From Paenibacillus timonensis (GTDB lineage Bacteria; Bacillota; Bacilli; Paenibacillales; Paenibacillaceae), in the NCBI RefSeq assembly GCF_022427145.1, contig NZ_JAKSXN010000008.1:43984-107983 (forward strand): 64,000 nt of DNA. The letters are read 5' to 3'. Positions 16,343-24,570 of the stretch are shown one piece after another. Every line of letters starts with the position of its first letter. The stretch's first letter is position 1. The notes under the pieces were generated by a model. That model searched no databases, was not told where the DNA came from, and worked only from the letters and a program-made list of their open reading frames with translations. The translations under genes were made by a program, and so were the position numbers.

Positions 16343-17125
16343 ATGCAAACCAAAATCGAAATTAACGGAGTCAGTAAATGGTTTCGCCGAAACGGCCGGG
16401 ATATCCCTGCCATGCAAGAAACGAGCCTGAAGATTGAAGCGGGGAGGTTCGTCAGCATCATTGGCCCGAGCGGTTGCGGCAAGTCCACCCTGTTCAACAT
16501 TATTGCCGGGCTCGTTCCGCCTTCGACCGGAGAGGTGCTTGCGGATGGGGAGAACATTGTTGGGAAGACGGGATATGTGGGTTACATGCTGCAAAAAGAT
16601 ATGCTGCTTCCCTGGCGGACGATTCTCGACAATATCATTCTGGGTATGGAAGTCCGGGGCGTCCCGAAAAAGGAAGCGGTGGATCGGGCTTTGCCTCTGA
16701 TGGAGAAGTACGGACTCAAGGGCTTTGACAAGCATTATCCCAAGGAATTATCGGGAGGAATGCGGCAGCGGGCTGCGCTGCTCAGGACACTGCTTTACGA
16801 CCGCGACATCATTTTACTGGACGAGCCGTTTGGCGCGCTTGACGCACAGACCCGACTTACGATGCAAAATTGGCTGTTGCAAATTTGGACCGACTTTGGA
16901 AAAACGGTGTTGTTCGTTACGCATGACATCGATGAAGCGATTTACTTGTCCGACGACATTTATGTATTCTCTTCGCGACCGGGCCGGGTCAAAACGAAAA
17001 TAACGGTAACGATGGAGCGTCCGCGCAAAACGGAGGATATGACTTCCCCGGATTTTATGGAACTGAAACATCTCTTGCTTGACCAGTTATCGGCGGGACA
17101 TGCGGAGGAAGAACTCGCGCTTTGA
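16343..17125 (+). CDS. ABC transporter ATPase, nitrate/sulfonate/NMT1 type (SsuB/TauB-like)
   Basis: This 260-residue ATPase has Walker A GPSGCGKST (41-49), Q-loop MLQKDMLLPW, signature LSGGMRQR, Walker B IILLDEPFGALD and H-loop THDIDEA. The Q-loop LPW and the GRV segment are typical of importers for nitrate, alkanesulfonates, taurine and pyrimidine precursors. The ATG at 16343 has GGGGGAG at 16330-16336; an upstream ATG at 16313 has no such site. It is the first gene of an ATPase-permease-binding protein-hydrolase-exporter run of closely spaced genes. Confidence 0.9.
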   Translation: MQTKIEINGVSKWFRRNGRDIPAMQETSLKIEAGRFVSIIGPSGCGKSTLFNIIAGLVPPSTGEVLADGENIVGKTGYVGYMLQKDMLLPWRTILDNIILGMEVRGVPKKEAVDRALPLMEKYGLKGFDKHYPKELSGGMRQRAALLRTLLYDRDIILLDEPFGALDAQTRLTMQNWLLQIWTDFGKTVLFVTHDIDEAIYLSDDIYVFSSRPGRVKTKITVTMERPRKTEDMTSPDFMELKHLLLDQLSAGHAEEELAL

Positions 17126-17163
17126 CCGTTTGGATAAAAATATCGATCTTGGAGGGATGAAGC

Positions 17164-18066
17164 GTGGAAGAAACTGTACGGAAATCGACCTTTGTGATCC
17201 ATTCTCTGCCCACCGATGCGGCGGTAACGGTTGCCGAGAAAAAGATGAAGACACTGTCTACATCAGATTCTGCACCGCTTATTTATGATGAGGAGGCAGC
17301 GGAACGGAAGAAAGCGCGCAGGATCGGCTGGGGGAGGCTGGCCGTGGCTGTCCTGCTATTCATCATCTGGGAGGTGTTCACCCGGATCGGCTGGCTTGAT
17401 CCATATTACTGGAGCAGTCCGAGCGCGATTTGGCAAACGACTTGGCTGCAGGTGTCGGAAGGCAGCTTGCTGGGGGATATCGCCTATACGTCGGGCTCAA
17501 CCGTGCTGGGTTTTGTGTTCGGAACGCTATGCGGTGCTTTGCTAGGCCTGTCGTTCTGGTGGTCGCGGAGTTATGCCGGCATCAGCGAACCTTACTTAAT
17601 TATTTTGAATGCGATGCCGAAGCTGGCTCTTGCGCCTGTACTCGTCATTTTACTGGGGATCGGCTTCTTTTCCAAAGTGGCGCTGGCTTTCTCCATGACG
17701 ATTGTCGTATCGGCCTTGTCCGCCTACAGCGGGGTGAAAAGCGTAGACCCGGACATGGAGAAGTTGATGTATTCGCTAGGGGCTAAACGCTGGCAGGTAT
17801 TTACCAAAGTCGTCATTCCGTGGTCGATGCCCTGGATCATCAGCAGCTTGCGTATCAACATTGCTCTGGCGCTTGCCGGGGCCATCGTCGGCGAATTTAT
17901 TGCCTCCAGTCAAGGTGTCGGGCGAATGATCATGTATGCGGGGACGATTCTTGACATCAATCTGGTATGGGTCGGCGTGGTGGTTTTGTCAGTGCTCTCC
18001 ATGGCGATGTATTGGGGGGTCATCTTGTTGGAAAAAGGGTTGTCTAAAGGTTTAGGCGTCAAGTAG
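17164..18066 (+). CDS. ABC transporter permease, SsuC/TauC-like
   Basis: This 300-residue membrane protein has a long charged cytoplasmic N-terminus (about 55 residues), then six predicted spans. The coupling loop reads MEKLMYSLGAKRWQVFTKVVIPWSMP. The family pattern AMPKLALAPVLVILLGIG is present. It would form a homodimeric channel with the ATPase encoded upstream. The start is GTG 17164 with GGAGGG at 17151-17156. Confidence 0.9.
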   Translation: MEETVRKSTFVIHSLPTDAAVTVAEKKMKTLSTSDSAPLIYDEEAAERKKARRIGWGRLAVAVLLFIIWEVFTRIGWLDPYYWSSPSAIWQTTWLQVSEGSLLGDIAYTSGSTVLGFVFGTLCGALLGLSFWWSRSYAGISEPYLIILNAMPKLALAPVLVILLGIGFFSKVALAFSMTIVVSALSAYSGVKSVDPDMEKLMYSLGAKRWQVFTKVVIPWSMPWIISSLRINIALALAGAIVGEFIASSQGVGRMIMYAGTILDINLVWVGVVVLSVLSMAMYWGVILLEKGLSKGLGVK

Positions 18067-18121
18067 CGGAGAGACTTGTCAGTCAACCGGAATCAGAAAA
18101 TGTCCATGAGGGGGAAGTCGG

Positions 18122-19156
18122 ATGAAAAAAAGTAAAATGTTACCGTTACTATTGGGATTGGCTTTGACTGGCAGCTTACTCGCGGGATGCGGAGGGAGTA
18201 GCGAGCCAACAGCGGAGGCGGCGGAGGGGAGCACACAGCTCAAAAAAATCGTGATCGCCGAACCGGTTCATTCCACGGGATACCTTCCGCTTTATTTGGC
18301 TCAACGGGAAGGTTACTTTAAGAAGCGGGGACTGGACGTGGAAGTGATTCAGGCTGCCGGCGGAGCTCACGTCACGGCGGTCGTTAGCGGTGACGCATGG
18401 GGAGTCATCGGCGGGACGGAGTCCAATGCACTGGCCAACAAGAAAAATTCCGACCCGATCGTGTCGATCGTAAACGTCGTTAACCGTGCCAACGTATACT
18501 TGGTAGCCAAGAAGGGGCTGGCCCCGGTCAGTGATTCGAAGGCGGATTTGAAAGAATTTTTCAAGGGGAAGAAGATCAACGCCGGACGTCATGGCGGTAC
18601 TCCCAATTTGCTGATCCGTTATTTGCTGATCTACTTGGGGCTGGATCCGGAAAAGGACGTCACCCTGCTTGAGCCGGCTGATGCCTCGACGGTCGTGACG
18701 ATGGTGCAGCAAGGAGCGGCGGACATCGGCAATGGGGCGGAGCCGCAAATCAGCGACGGGATATCCAAAGACGTATGGGGCGAACCCTTTTATAAGTTCC
18801 ACGATTTCGGCGATTTCTCTTATTCCGTGCTCAGTGTCAAACAGTCGACGATCGAAGAGGATCCGGAGACGGTGCAGCTGTTCACCGATGCGATTATCGA
18901 GGCGCTAAAGGCTGTGAACAAGGACAAGGAGCTGGCGATGAAAAATATGAAAGCCGAGTTCCCAACGTTATCCGATGCTGCGATTCAGGCCTCCCTTGAT
19001 CGTGCTTATGCGGACAGCTTATGGAGTCCGGACGGGTTCATCACGGAAGCCGCCGTGAAACAGGACATGGACGTGCTGATCAAAACCGGGATTTTTACGG
19101 GAGAATACGCCTATGATCAATTGGTCGATATGCAGTTCGTCAATTCATCCAACTAA
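18122..19156 (+). CDS. ABC transporter substrate-binding lipoprotein, NMT1/THI5/SsuA type
   Basis: This 344-residue protein has a lipoprotein signal ending in LAGC (about residue 23) and a two-lobed NMT1-like binding domain from residue 40, with segments EPVHSTGYLPLYLAQREGYFKKRGLDVEV and AGRHGGTPNLLIRYLL. Relatives bind nitrate, sulfonates, thiamine pyrimidine precursors or aromatic acids. The substrate cannot be fixed from the sequence. The neighbouring cysteine hydrolase of the ureidoacrylate/biuret type suggests an amide- or ureido-containing compound, which is inference. The start follows an AGGGGGAAG site. Confidence 0.85.
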   Translation: MKKSKMLPLLLGLALTGSLLAGCGGSSEPTAEAAEGSTQLKKIVIAEPVHSTGYLPLYLAQREGYFKKRGLDVEVIQAAGGAHVTAVVSGDAWGVIGGTESNALANKKNSDPIVSIVNVVNRANVYLVAKKGLAPVSDSKADLKEFFKGKKINAGRHGGTPNLLIRYLLIYLGLDPEKDVTLLEPADASTVVTMVQQGAADIGNGAEPQISDGISKDVWGEPFYKFHDFGDFSYSVLSVKQSTIEEDPETVQLFTDAIIEALKAVNKDKELAMKNMKAEFPTLSDAAIQASLDRAYADSLWSPDGFITEAAVKQDMDVLIKTGIFTGEYAYDQLVDMQFVNSSN

Positions 19157-19176
19157 GGAAGGTAAGGTGAAACGAA

Positions 19177-19824
19177 GTGAATTTAGATCATAAGCTGCTG
19201 AACAGCCGTGCGGCCATCGTGGTGGTGGATGTGCAGAATGATTACTGTCACCCGGAGGGGGCTTTAGCCCAAGCGGGGAATGACGTTGGTGCCGTCGCAG
19301 GGATGATGCCGAATATGCATCGTTTGCTGGCGGCTGCCAGAGAATTCCGGGTGCCGGTTATTTTTATCCAGACTTTTCATGAAGAAGCGACCGACTCCGA
19401 AGCTTGGAAAGAACGATCTAATGGAAAATCGATGGCGGTATGCCGGAAGGGCACCTGGGGGGCTGATTTCTTCGAGGTTGCGCCCGAGCCAAGTGAGGCT
19501 GTCGTTAACAAACACCGGTACAGCGCTTTTGTGAATACTCGGCTCGACTCGATACTGCGGAGCCAGAAGATCGAAACGCTGATCATGACCGGCGTCAGCA
19601 CCAATGTTTGCGTGGAATCGACGGCCCGGGACGGTTTTATGCTGGATTATCACATCGTGCTGCTTCGCGATGCTTGCGCCTCTTATTCGAATCAGGCTCA
19701 TGAAATGACGATGAAAAATATCGAGGGATATTTCGGAGAAGTCACGGACACCCGCCAAGTGATTTCCTTGTGGGAACGGGCTTGGAAGGCGACCGCGAAC
19801 CCGATGACGATGACGCAAGTGTAA
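19177..19824 (+). CDS. Isochorismatase-fold cysteine hydrolase, RutB/biuret-hydrolase-like
   Basis: This 215-residue cysteine hydrolase shows the complete triad of the isochorismatase superfamily: Asp18 (VVVDVQND), Lys112 (VVNKHRYSAF) and Cys145 (TGVSTNVCVEST), including the cis-peptide region before the cysteine. The stretch TNVCVESTARDGFMLDY resembles ureidoacrylate amidohydrolase RutB and related carbamoyl-group amidases more than nicotinamidases. It would hydrolyse an amide or ureide in the cytoplasm. It lies between an ABC importer and an MFS gene with gaps of about 20 bases, so it is likely the metabolic enzyme for the imported compound. The start is GTG 19177. Confidence 0.8.
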   Translation: MNLDHKLLNSRAAIVVVDVQNDYCHPEGALAQAGNDVGAVAGMMPNMHRLLAAAREFRVPVIFIQTFHEEATDSEAWKERSNGKSMAVCRKGTWGADFFEVAPEPSEAVVNKHRYSAFVNTRLDSILRSQKIETLIMTGVSTNVCVESTARDGFMLDYHIVLLRDACASYSNQAHEMTMKNIEGYFGEVTDTRQVISLWERAWKATANPMTMTQV

Positions 19825-19837
19825 AGCAGGTGGGGTC

Positions 19838-21277
19838 ATGAACATGAACGGCAAATACCGTACGCTGGTTCAATATATCATTTGTACGGGAGCTTTTTTA
19901 TCCAACTGTTCCGCCGGCATGTTCAACATCGCGCTAGTTGATATTGCTGGAGATTATCAGGTAGGCCTAGCCTCCGCGCAATGGGTTGTTACGGCTTATC
20001 TACTGGTCATTTCCGTGCTCCTGCCGGTGATGGGGAAGCTCGGGGATATCCGAGGCCGGCGGTCCGTGCATAATCTGGGTTACTTCGGTTTCGCGTTAGG
20101 GGCGCTCGGCTGCGCGCTTGCGCCGTCACTGGGCTGGCTGATTGCCTTCCGAATCGTGCAAGGTGTTGGTGCCTCCATGTATCAGGCGACAAACATGGCG
20201 CTGATCGTATCGCTGTTTCCTCCCGAGAAGAGAGGGAGAGCCTTAGGCATGATCAGCACCTTCGTGGCCGCCGGTTCGATGATCGGCCCCAGCCTGGGAG
20301 GTGTGCTGATTCAATGGATATCCTGGGAGGCATGCTTCTGGCTGCTGGCCGGCACCGCGTTATTGGCTTGGATGATGGCCCGGCGATTTATTCCGAAGGA
20401 TAAGCCGGAGAAGCAGGGACACATCGACGTAACCGGAGCCCTGCTGTTCGGTGCTTCGTTAACAGGCCTTGTCGCAGCGATTCATCTAGGCTCGGAATGG
20501 GGATGGGGCTCCCTGCCTGTGGTGGTGCTGTTGCTATTGTTCGCGGGTTGTGCCGCCGGGTTTGCCATGTGGAGTCTCTCCTCCCGGTGGGGCGTGGAGG
20601 TAAGAGATGCCCCTGTCGCCCCCCCGCAGGTACAGGAGCGGGCAGACGGCTCCCCGTTCATCAATCTCAAGCTGCTCGGGGATGCGGCGACAAATGCCGG
20701 GATCTGGATCACCATCGTTACGTATATGGCCGCTTTTTCGGCGCAACTCGTATTGCCGGTTTTTCTTCGCCATGAGCTGGGTACCCCGCCGGCGATGGCC
20801 GGATTGATGATGATGGGTTATCCGCTGGCGTTGATCGTCGCTTCCCCGTTGTTCGGCAGTTTGTCGGACAAGCACGGCTCCTTGCCGCTGCTGACGGCCG
20901 GATTGTTGGCGATGGCCGGGACGTTAGCTGCATTAGGTTTTCTTTCATCCTCATATCCGATGCTTCTCCTAATTACATTGATTGTATTGCTTGGAGCCTC
21001 CATGGGGATGATCACTTCGCCCAATACGAGCCTGGTGATGGGCCGCGTGGAGAATGGCCATTTGGGATTAATCAGTAGTTTACTAGCGTTGTCGCGTAAT
21101 CTTGGCATGATGTTCGGCACTGCGGCGGGCGGCGCGTTAATTGCCGGCGCAGACGGTTACCGGATGGTTTTCGTCCTTTGTCTGGTGTTGGTGTTAGGTT
21201 CCTTAGTTCTCCTTCTTGTTACAATTCGTCAAGCACGGCACCGTCGTCACCACGAGGAGACGGTATCGCCATCCTAA
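19838..21277 (+). CDS. MFS transporter, DHA2 (EmrB/QacA) family, 14 membrane spans
   Basis: This 479-residue transporter has about 14 hydrophobic segments, motif A GKLGDIRGRRSVHNLGY after the second span and motif C AAGSMIGPSLGGVL in the fifth. These are antiporter hallmarks of proton-driven drug or metabolite exporters. It follows the cysteine hydrolase by 13 bases and may export a by-product or the parent compound. ATG 19838 has a short spacing to AGGTGGGG; ATG 19844 is the alternative. It is convergent with uxaA, with a shared hairpin between. Confidence 0.85.
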   Translation: MNMNGKYRTLVQYIICTGAFLSNCSAGMFNIALVDIAGDYQVGLASAQWVVTAYLLVISVLLPVMGKLGDIRGRRSVHNLGYFGFALGALGCALAPSLGWLIAFRIVQGVGASMYQATNMALIVSLFPPEKRGRALGMISTFVAAGSMIGPSLGGVLIQWISWEACFWLLAGTALLAWMMARRFIPKDKPEKQGHIDVTGALLFGASLTGLVAAIHLGSEWGWGSLPVVVLLLLFAGCAAGFAMWSLSSRWGVEVRDAPVAPPQVQERADGSPFINLKLLGDAATNAGIWITIVTYMAAFSAQLVLPVFLRHELGTPPAMAGLMMMGYPLALIVASPLFGSLSDKHGSLPLLTAGLLAMAGTLAALGFLSSSYPMLLLITLIVLLGASMGMITSPNTSLVMGRVENGHLGLISSLLALSRNLGMMFGTAAGGALIAGADGYRMVFVLCLVLVLGSLVLLLVTIRQARHRRHHEETVSPS

Positions 21278-21279
21278 AC

Positions 21280-21318
21280 AAGCCATTGCCTGGACGTTGA
21301 TCGTCCGGGCAATGGCTT
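21280..21318. terminator. Shared hairpin between convergent MFS and uxaA genes
   Basis: The arms AAGCCATTGCC and GGCAATGGCTT are perfect and continue inward with GGACG/CGTCC. T-runs are short on both sides, so termination may be partial in both directions. Confidence 0.65.
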
Positions 21319-21333
21319 ATTGGTGTGAACCGT

Positions 21334-22821
21334 TTACAACGTGACCCCGGTTTTGAAAATGGCCAGCTCGCGGACCTCATTCTGTTCGTTCCGGGTTTGC
21401 TGCCCGCTCGCCACCGCGATGACGTACGCGATGAATTCTTCCAGCACGTCCTCCATCGGCGTATCCAGCAAGGTGCCGGCATTAAAGTCCATCCAGTGCC
21501 GCTTGCGGGCGAACAAGTCGTTGTTGGTCGCGACCTTTACCGTGGGAACGAAGCTGCCGAACGGGGTGCCGCGTCCGGTCGTGAAGAGGACCAACTGACA
21601 GTCGGCGGCGGCCAGCGCGGAGGAGGCTACCAGATCGTTGCCCGGCGCTTGCAGCAGGCTGAGTCCTTTCTTGCGCAGCTTCTCGCCGTATTTCAGCACG
21701 TCGACCACCGGGGCGGTCCCGGCTTTTTGCGTGCAGCCCAGCGATTTGTCCTCCAGCGTACTGATGCCGCCGGCCTTGTTGCCGGGCGATGGGTTTTCAT
21801 AGACGGGTTCGCCGTAGGACAGGAAGTATTGCTTAAAATCATTGATGAGGGCGACGATTTGCTCGAACACCTCCGGGCTCTCCGCACGGGCCATCAGCAT
21901 CTGCTCGGCCCCAAACATCTCAGGGACTTCGGTTAATATCGTGGAACCGCCTTGGGAAATGAGGAAATCGGAAAAAGCGCCAAGCAACGGGTTGGCCGTA
22001 ATTCCGGAGAAACCGTCGGAGCCGCCGCATTTCAGCCCCACGTTCAGCTCGCTGAGCGGAATCGGCTCCCGGCGGTCGTCCCGGGCCGCTTCGGTCAGCT
22101 CTTCGAGCCGTGCCAGACCGGCCTCCAGCTCGTCTTCGACCTCCTGGGCAACGAGGAATTTGACGCGCTGCTCGTCGTAATCGCCCAGACGTTGGCGGAA
22201 CTCGGCTACGACGTTGTTCTCGCAGCCCAAGCCGAACACCAGCACGCCGCCCGCATTGGGATGCTGCACGGCATCCGCGAGAATGCTGCGCGTCATGAGG
22301 TGGTCTTCGCCCAACTGCGAGCAGCCGTAGGGATGCTTCAGCACGGTGATGTTGTCGAAGGGGCCAAGATCCGGATGCTCCGCCTTAAAGGCGCTGATCA
22401 TTTGCTCGGCGATCCCGTTCACGCAGCCGACGGTCGGCACGATGTACAGGTCGTTGCGGATGCCGGCTTTCCCATTGGTCCGGCGGTAGCCCTGAAAGGT
22501 TAGCGGGCGTTTCGGGTAAATCACGGGATGCAAGTCGGGTTGATATACGTATTGCTCCTCGCCGGCCAAATTCGTCTTCACATTATGCGTATGCACCCAT
22601 TCGCCTGGGACGATGGCCGTAACGGCATGGCCGATGGGGTAGCCGTATTTGGTGACGGACGATTCGGCGGGGATGCCGGTCAACGCGATTTTATGGCCCT
22701 GAGGGATGTCTTGCTTGGCTTGAACGGACACCTCGTCCAGCCGGATCTCCTCCCCGGCTGCGATCGGCCGCAAAGCAACCGCAACGTTGTCGCGCGGATT
22801 CATTCTTATTAATCGCCGCAT
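21334..22821 (-). CDS. uxaA: Altronate dehydratase
   Basis: This 495-residue protein matches the length of E. coli UxaA. An N-terminal SAF-type domain (about 1-95, with HKIALTGIPAESSVTKYGYPIG) precedes the catalytic domain, with GYRRTNGKAGIRNDLYIVPTVGCVN, VLKHPYGCSQLGEDH, LKCGGSDGFSGITANP and DFNAGTLLDT. The reaction is D-altronate to 2-keto-3-deoxygluconate plus water, an iron-dependent step of galacturonate breakdown. AGGAGG at 22831-22836 selects the start at 22821, which overlaps the uxaB stop by 13 bases, indicating translational coupling. The other hexuronate genes (uxaC, kdgK, kdgA) are not in the window. Confidence 0.93.
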   Translation of the reverse strand: MRRLIRMNPRDNVAVALRPIAAGEEIRLDEVSVQAKQDIPQGHKIALTGIPAESSVTKYGYPIGHAVTAIVPGEWVHTHNVKTNLAGEEQYVYQPDLHPVIYPKRPLTFQGYRRTNGKAGIRNDLYIVPTVGCVNGIAEQMISAFKAEHPDLGPFDNITVLKHPYGCSQLGEDHLMTRSILADAVQHPNAGGVLVFGLGCENNVVAEFRQRLGDYDEQRVKFLVAQEVEDELEAGLARLEELTEAARDDRREPIPLSELNVGLKCGGSDGFSGITANPLLGAFSDFLISQGGSTILTEVPEMFGAEQMLMARAESPEVFEQIVALINDFKQYFLSYGEPVYENPSPGNKAGGISTLEDKSLGCTQKAGTAPVVDVLKYGEKLRKKGLSLLQAPGNDLVASSALAAADCQLVLFTTGRGTPFGSFVPTVKVATNNDLFARKRHWMDFNAGTLLDTPMEDVLEEFIAYVIAVASGQQTRNEQNEVRELAIFKTGVTL

Positions 22822-24257
22822 GGGCTGCCGCCTCCTATCCATTGTAACGTGGCCCGGGCGCCGAAAGCGTCCAGTTTCCGGACGTATTGCTCGAGGGTAC
22901 TGACGAGTTCGGGGATGCCGGACAAATCCTCGCCCCATAGTTTGGCTTCCCGTAAAAGAGTCGGGATCGTTTCAGCGGGCTGCGCCCAGGCCTCGTCGAA
23001 AAGGGCGAGCACGTCCGGGCTGTCCTTCCGCTCCAGCCGGTCGCCCCGGTAACCGATCAGCAGCGCGGCAAAGGCTAACGTGATCCGCTTCGGCAGCTCG
23101 CCGCGTTCCCGCCGGTAACGCAGGAGCGCGGGCAGCAGCCGGGTTTGGAATTTGGCGATGCTGTTCAGCGAGATCGAAGCTAGCTCGTGACAGATAAACG
23201 GGTTCATGAAACGTTCCCGCACGGCCTGGGCGTAAGCTAGCAGCCCTACCTTGGGTAAATCCAGCATTGGAACGATCTCCTCCTCCATCAGTTCCCTGAC
23301 GAATACGGATAAATCCTCGTCATTCATCACTTCCTCCACGGTCTCCAAGCCGGCGAGCAAGCCTAAAGCGGTCATCGCCGTGTGAGGGCCGTTCAGCAGG
23401 TGGACCTTTTGCTCGCGGTACGGGCGCAGGTCGTCGGTGAAGATAACGTTCAATCCGGCCTTGGCCAGCGGCAGCCGTTCGGGCAGCCAGGACGGACCTT
23501 CGATGACCCAGAGCAGGTACGGCTCGGCGGTCACCATCAGGCGGTCGCGATAACCAAGCTTCCGCTCCAGCTGTTCCTCCTTCTCCTGCGGAAACCCGGG
23601 AACGATGCGGTCCACGAGGCTGCAGCAAAACGTATTTTCCCGTTCCAGCCACTCGGTAAACCCGTCGCCGAGATTCCAATCCGCGGCGTAGCGCAGCACG
23701 ATCTCGCGCAGCTTCTCCCCGTTGCGGTCGATCAGCTCGCAGGGAATGATCGTAAAACCCGCTTTCCCCAACTGATAACGCCGATAGAGCAGGGCGGTCA
23801 GTTTGCCGGGGAAGCTGCGCTGCGGCGCGTCCGTCAAGCGATCGTCCGGATTGTAGACGATGCCGGCCTCCGTCGTATTCGAGGTAATGAACTCGAGCGC
23901 ATCTTGCTCCGCCAGGGCAAGAAATCGATCATATTCCGCGTACGGGCTGATTAGCCGGCTGACGGAGTGGATGATCTCGTGTTCGTTGACGACTCGCTGC
24001 TCCGCGATCCCGTTCATTAGCACCGTGTAAAGGTGATCCTGCTTCGCGTAATGCTCGGATACCGGGCTGGCCTGAGGTTTGATCATCACCACGCTGCCTT
24101 GAAACCGGCCCTGCTTGTTCATCTGTTGCACCTGCCAGGCGGTGAAGGCGCGCATAAAATTGCCTTCGCCGAACTGGATCACCTTTTCGGGATAGGCGGG
24201 CAAATCGGGGAATAGGGTTCGGGATAAGAGCGGGTAAAGCGAAAGCTGCGTATCCAT
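22809..24257 (-). CDS. uxaB: Tagaturonate reductase
   Basis: This 482-residue protein of the mannitol/fructuronate/tagaturonate dehydrogenase family is the same size as E. coli UxaB. N-terminal dinucleotide-binding segment VIQFGEGNFMRAF, conserved central CELIDRNGEKL, EPYLLWVIEGP and C-terminal domain FNP-type helix KVHLLNGPHTAMTALG with the catalytic Lys/Asn/His set are visible. It converts D-tagaturonate to D-altronate with NADH. The ATG at 24257 is 11 bases after AAGGAG. A LacI-type operator shared with the regulator gene lies 30 bases upstream (24287-24300), so the two genes form a regulated hexuronate operon. Confidence 0.92.
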   Translation of the reverse strand: MDTQLSLYPLLSRTLFPDLPAYPEKVIQFGEGNFMRAFTAWQVQQMNKQGRFQGSVVMIKPQASPVSEHYAKQDHLYTVLMNGIAEQRVVNEHEIIHSVSRLISPYAEYDRFLALAEQDALEFITSNTTEAGIVYNPDDRLTDAPQRSFPGKLTALLYRRYQLGKAGFTIIPCELIDRNGEKLREIVLRYAADWNLGDGFTEWLERENTFCCSLVDRIVPGFPQEKEEQLERKLGYRDRLMVTAEPYLLWVIEGPSWLPERLPLAKAGLNVIFTDDLRPYREQKVHLLNGPHTAMTALGLLAGLETVEEVMNDEDLSVFVRELMEEEIVPMLDLPKVGLLAYAQAVRERFMNPFICHELASISLNSIAKFQTRLLPALLRYRRERGELPKRITLAFAALLIGYRGDRLERKDSPDVLALFDEAWAQPAETIPTLLREAKLWGEDLSGIPELVSTLEQYVRKLDAFGARATLQWIGGGSPCGD

Positions 24258-24286
24258 GGGCTCCACGACTCCTTTATTTGGGATAT

Positions 24287-24300
24287 TATGCACACGTGAA
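24287..24300 (-). promoter_or_regulatory. Operator upstream of uxaB, identical to one upstream of the LacI gene
   Basis: TATGCACACGTGAA occurs here and again at 25676-25689. The core CACGTG is palindromic. The site lies about 30 bases before the uxaB start, next to an AT-rich possible -10. Confidence 0.6.
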
Positions 24301-24328
24301 CAAAATGAGGTGCAGCCGAAGCCGGAAA

Positions 24329-24511
24329 ATAGTTGCCTGCATGCAGCTATACTCGATTTGATCGCCGATCATGGGCAAATAGCGTCTATAGTGCAGCTAT
24401 TTCTGGTGATCTGTCTAGGTAGAGCGATATCGACCGGAAATAACTGCATTTCTGCAACTATATTCCCTGGATGCGTCGAAATCTCGAAAATAACTGCATG
24501 GCAGCCGTTAT
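24329..24511. repeat. Spaced inverted-repeat cluster B (ATAACTGC...GCAGTTAT word)
   Basis: This is the main content of the 313-base gap between uxaB and the LacI gene; no gene is supported here. Four imperfect palindromes lie at 24329-24350, 24377-24402, 24440-24461 and 24490-24511. All are variants of ATA(A/G)(C/T)TGC...GCAG(C/T)TAT. Centres are about 24339.5, 24389.5, 24450.5 and 24500, giving steps of 50, 61 and 50 bp. Confidence 0.65.
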
Positions 24512-24570
24512 TCTATTCATGCCAGCTAGCAAGATTCGGCGCTGCAACCGCCAGCGTCAACCGTCAGCCG

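Noticed and set aside
23320..23954. Overlapping open frames on both strands inside uxaB
   Set aside because: They are compositional shadows of uxaB without start signals or domains.
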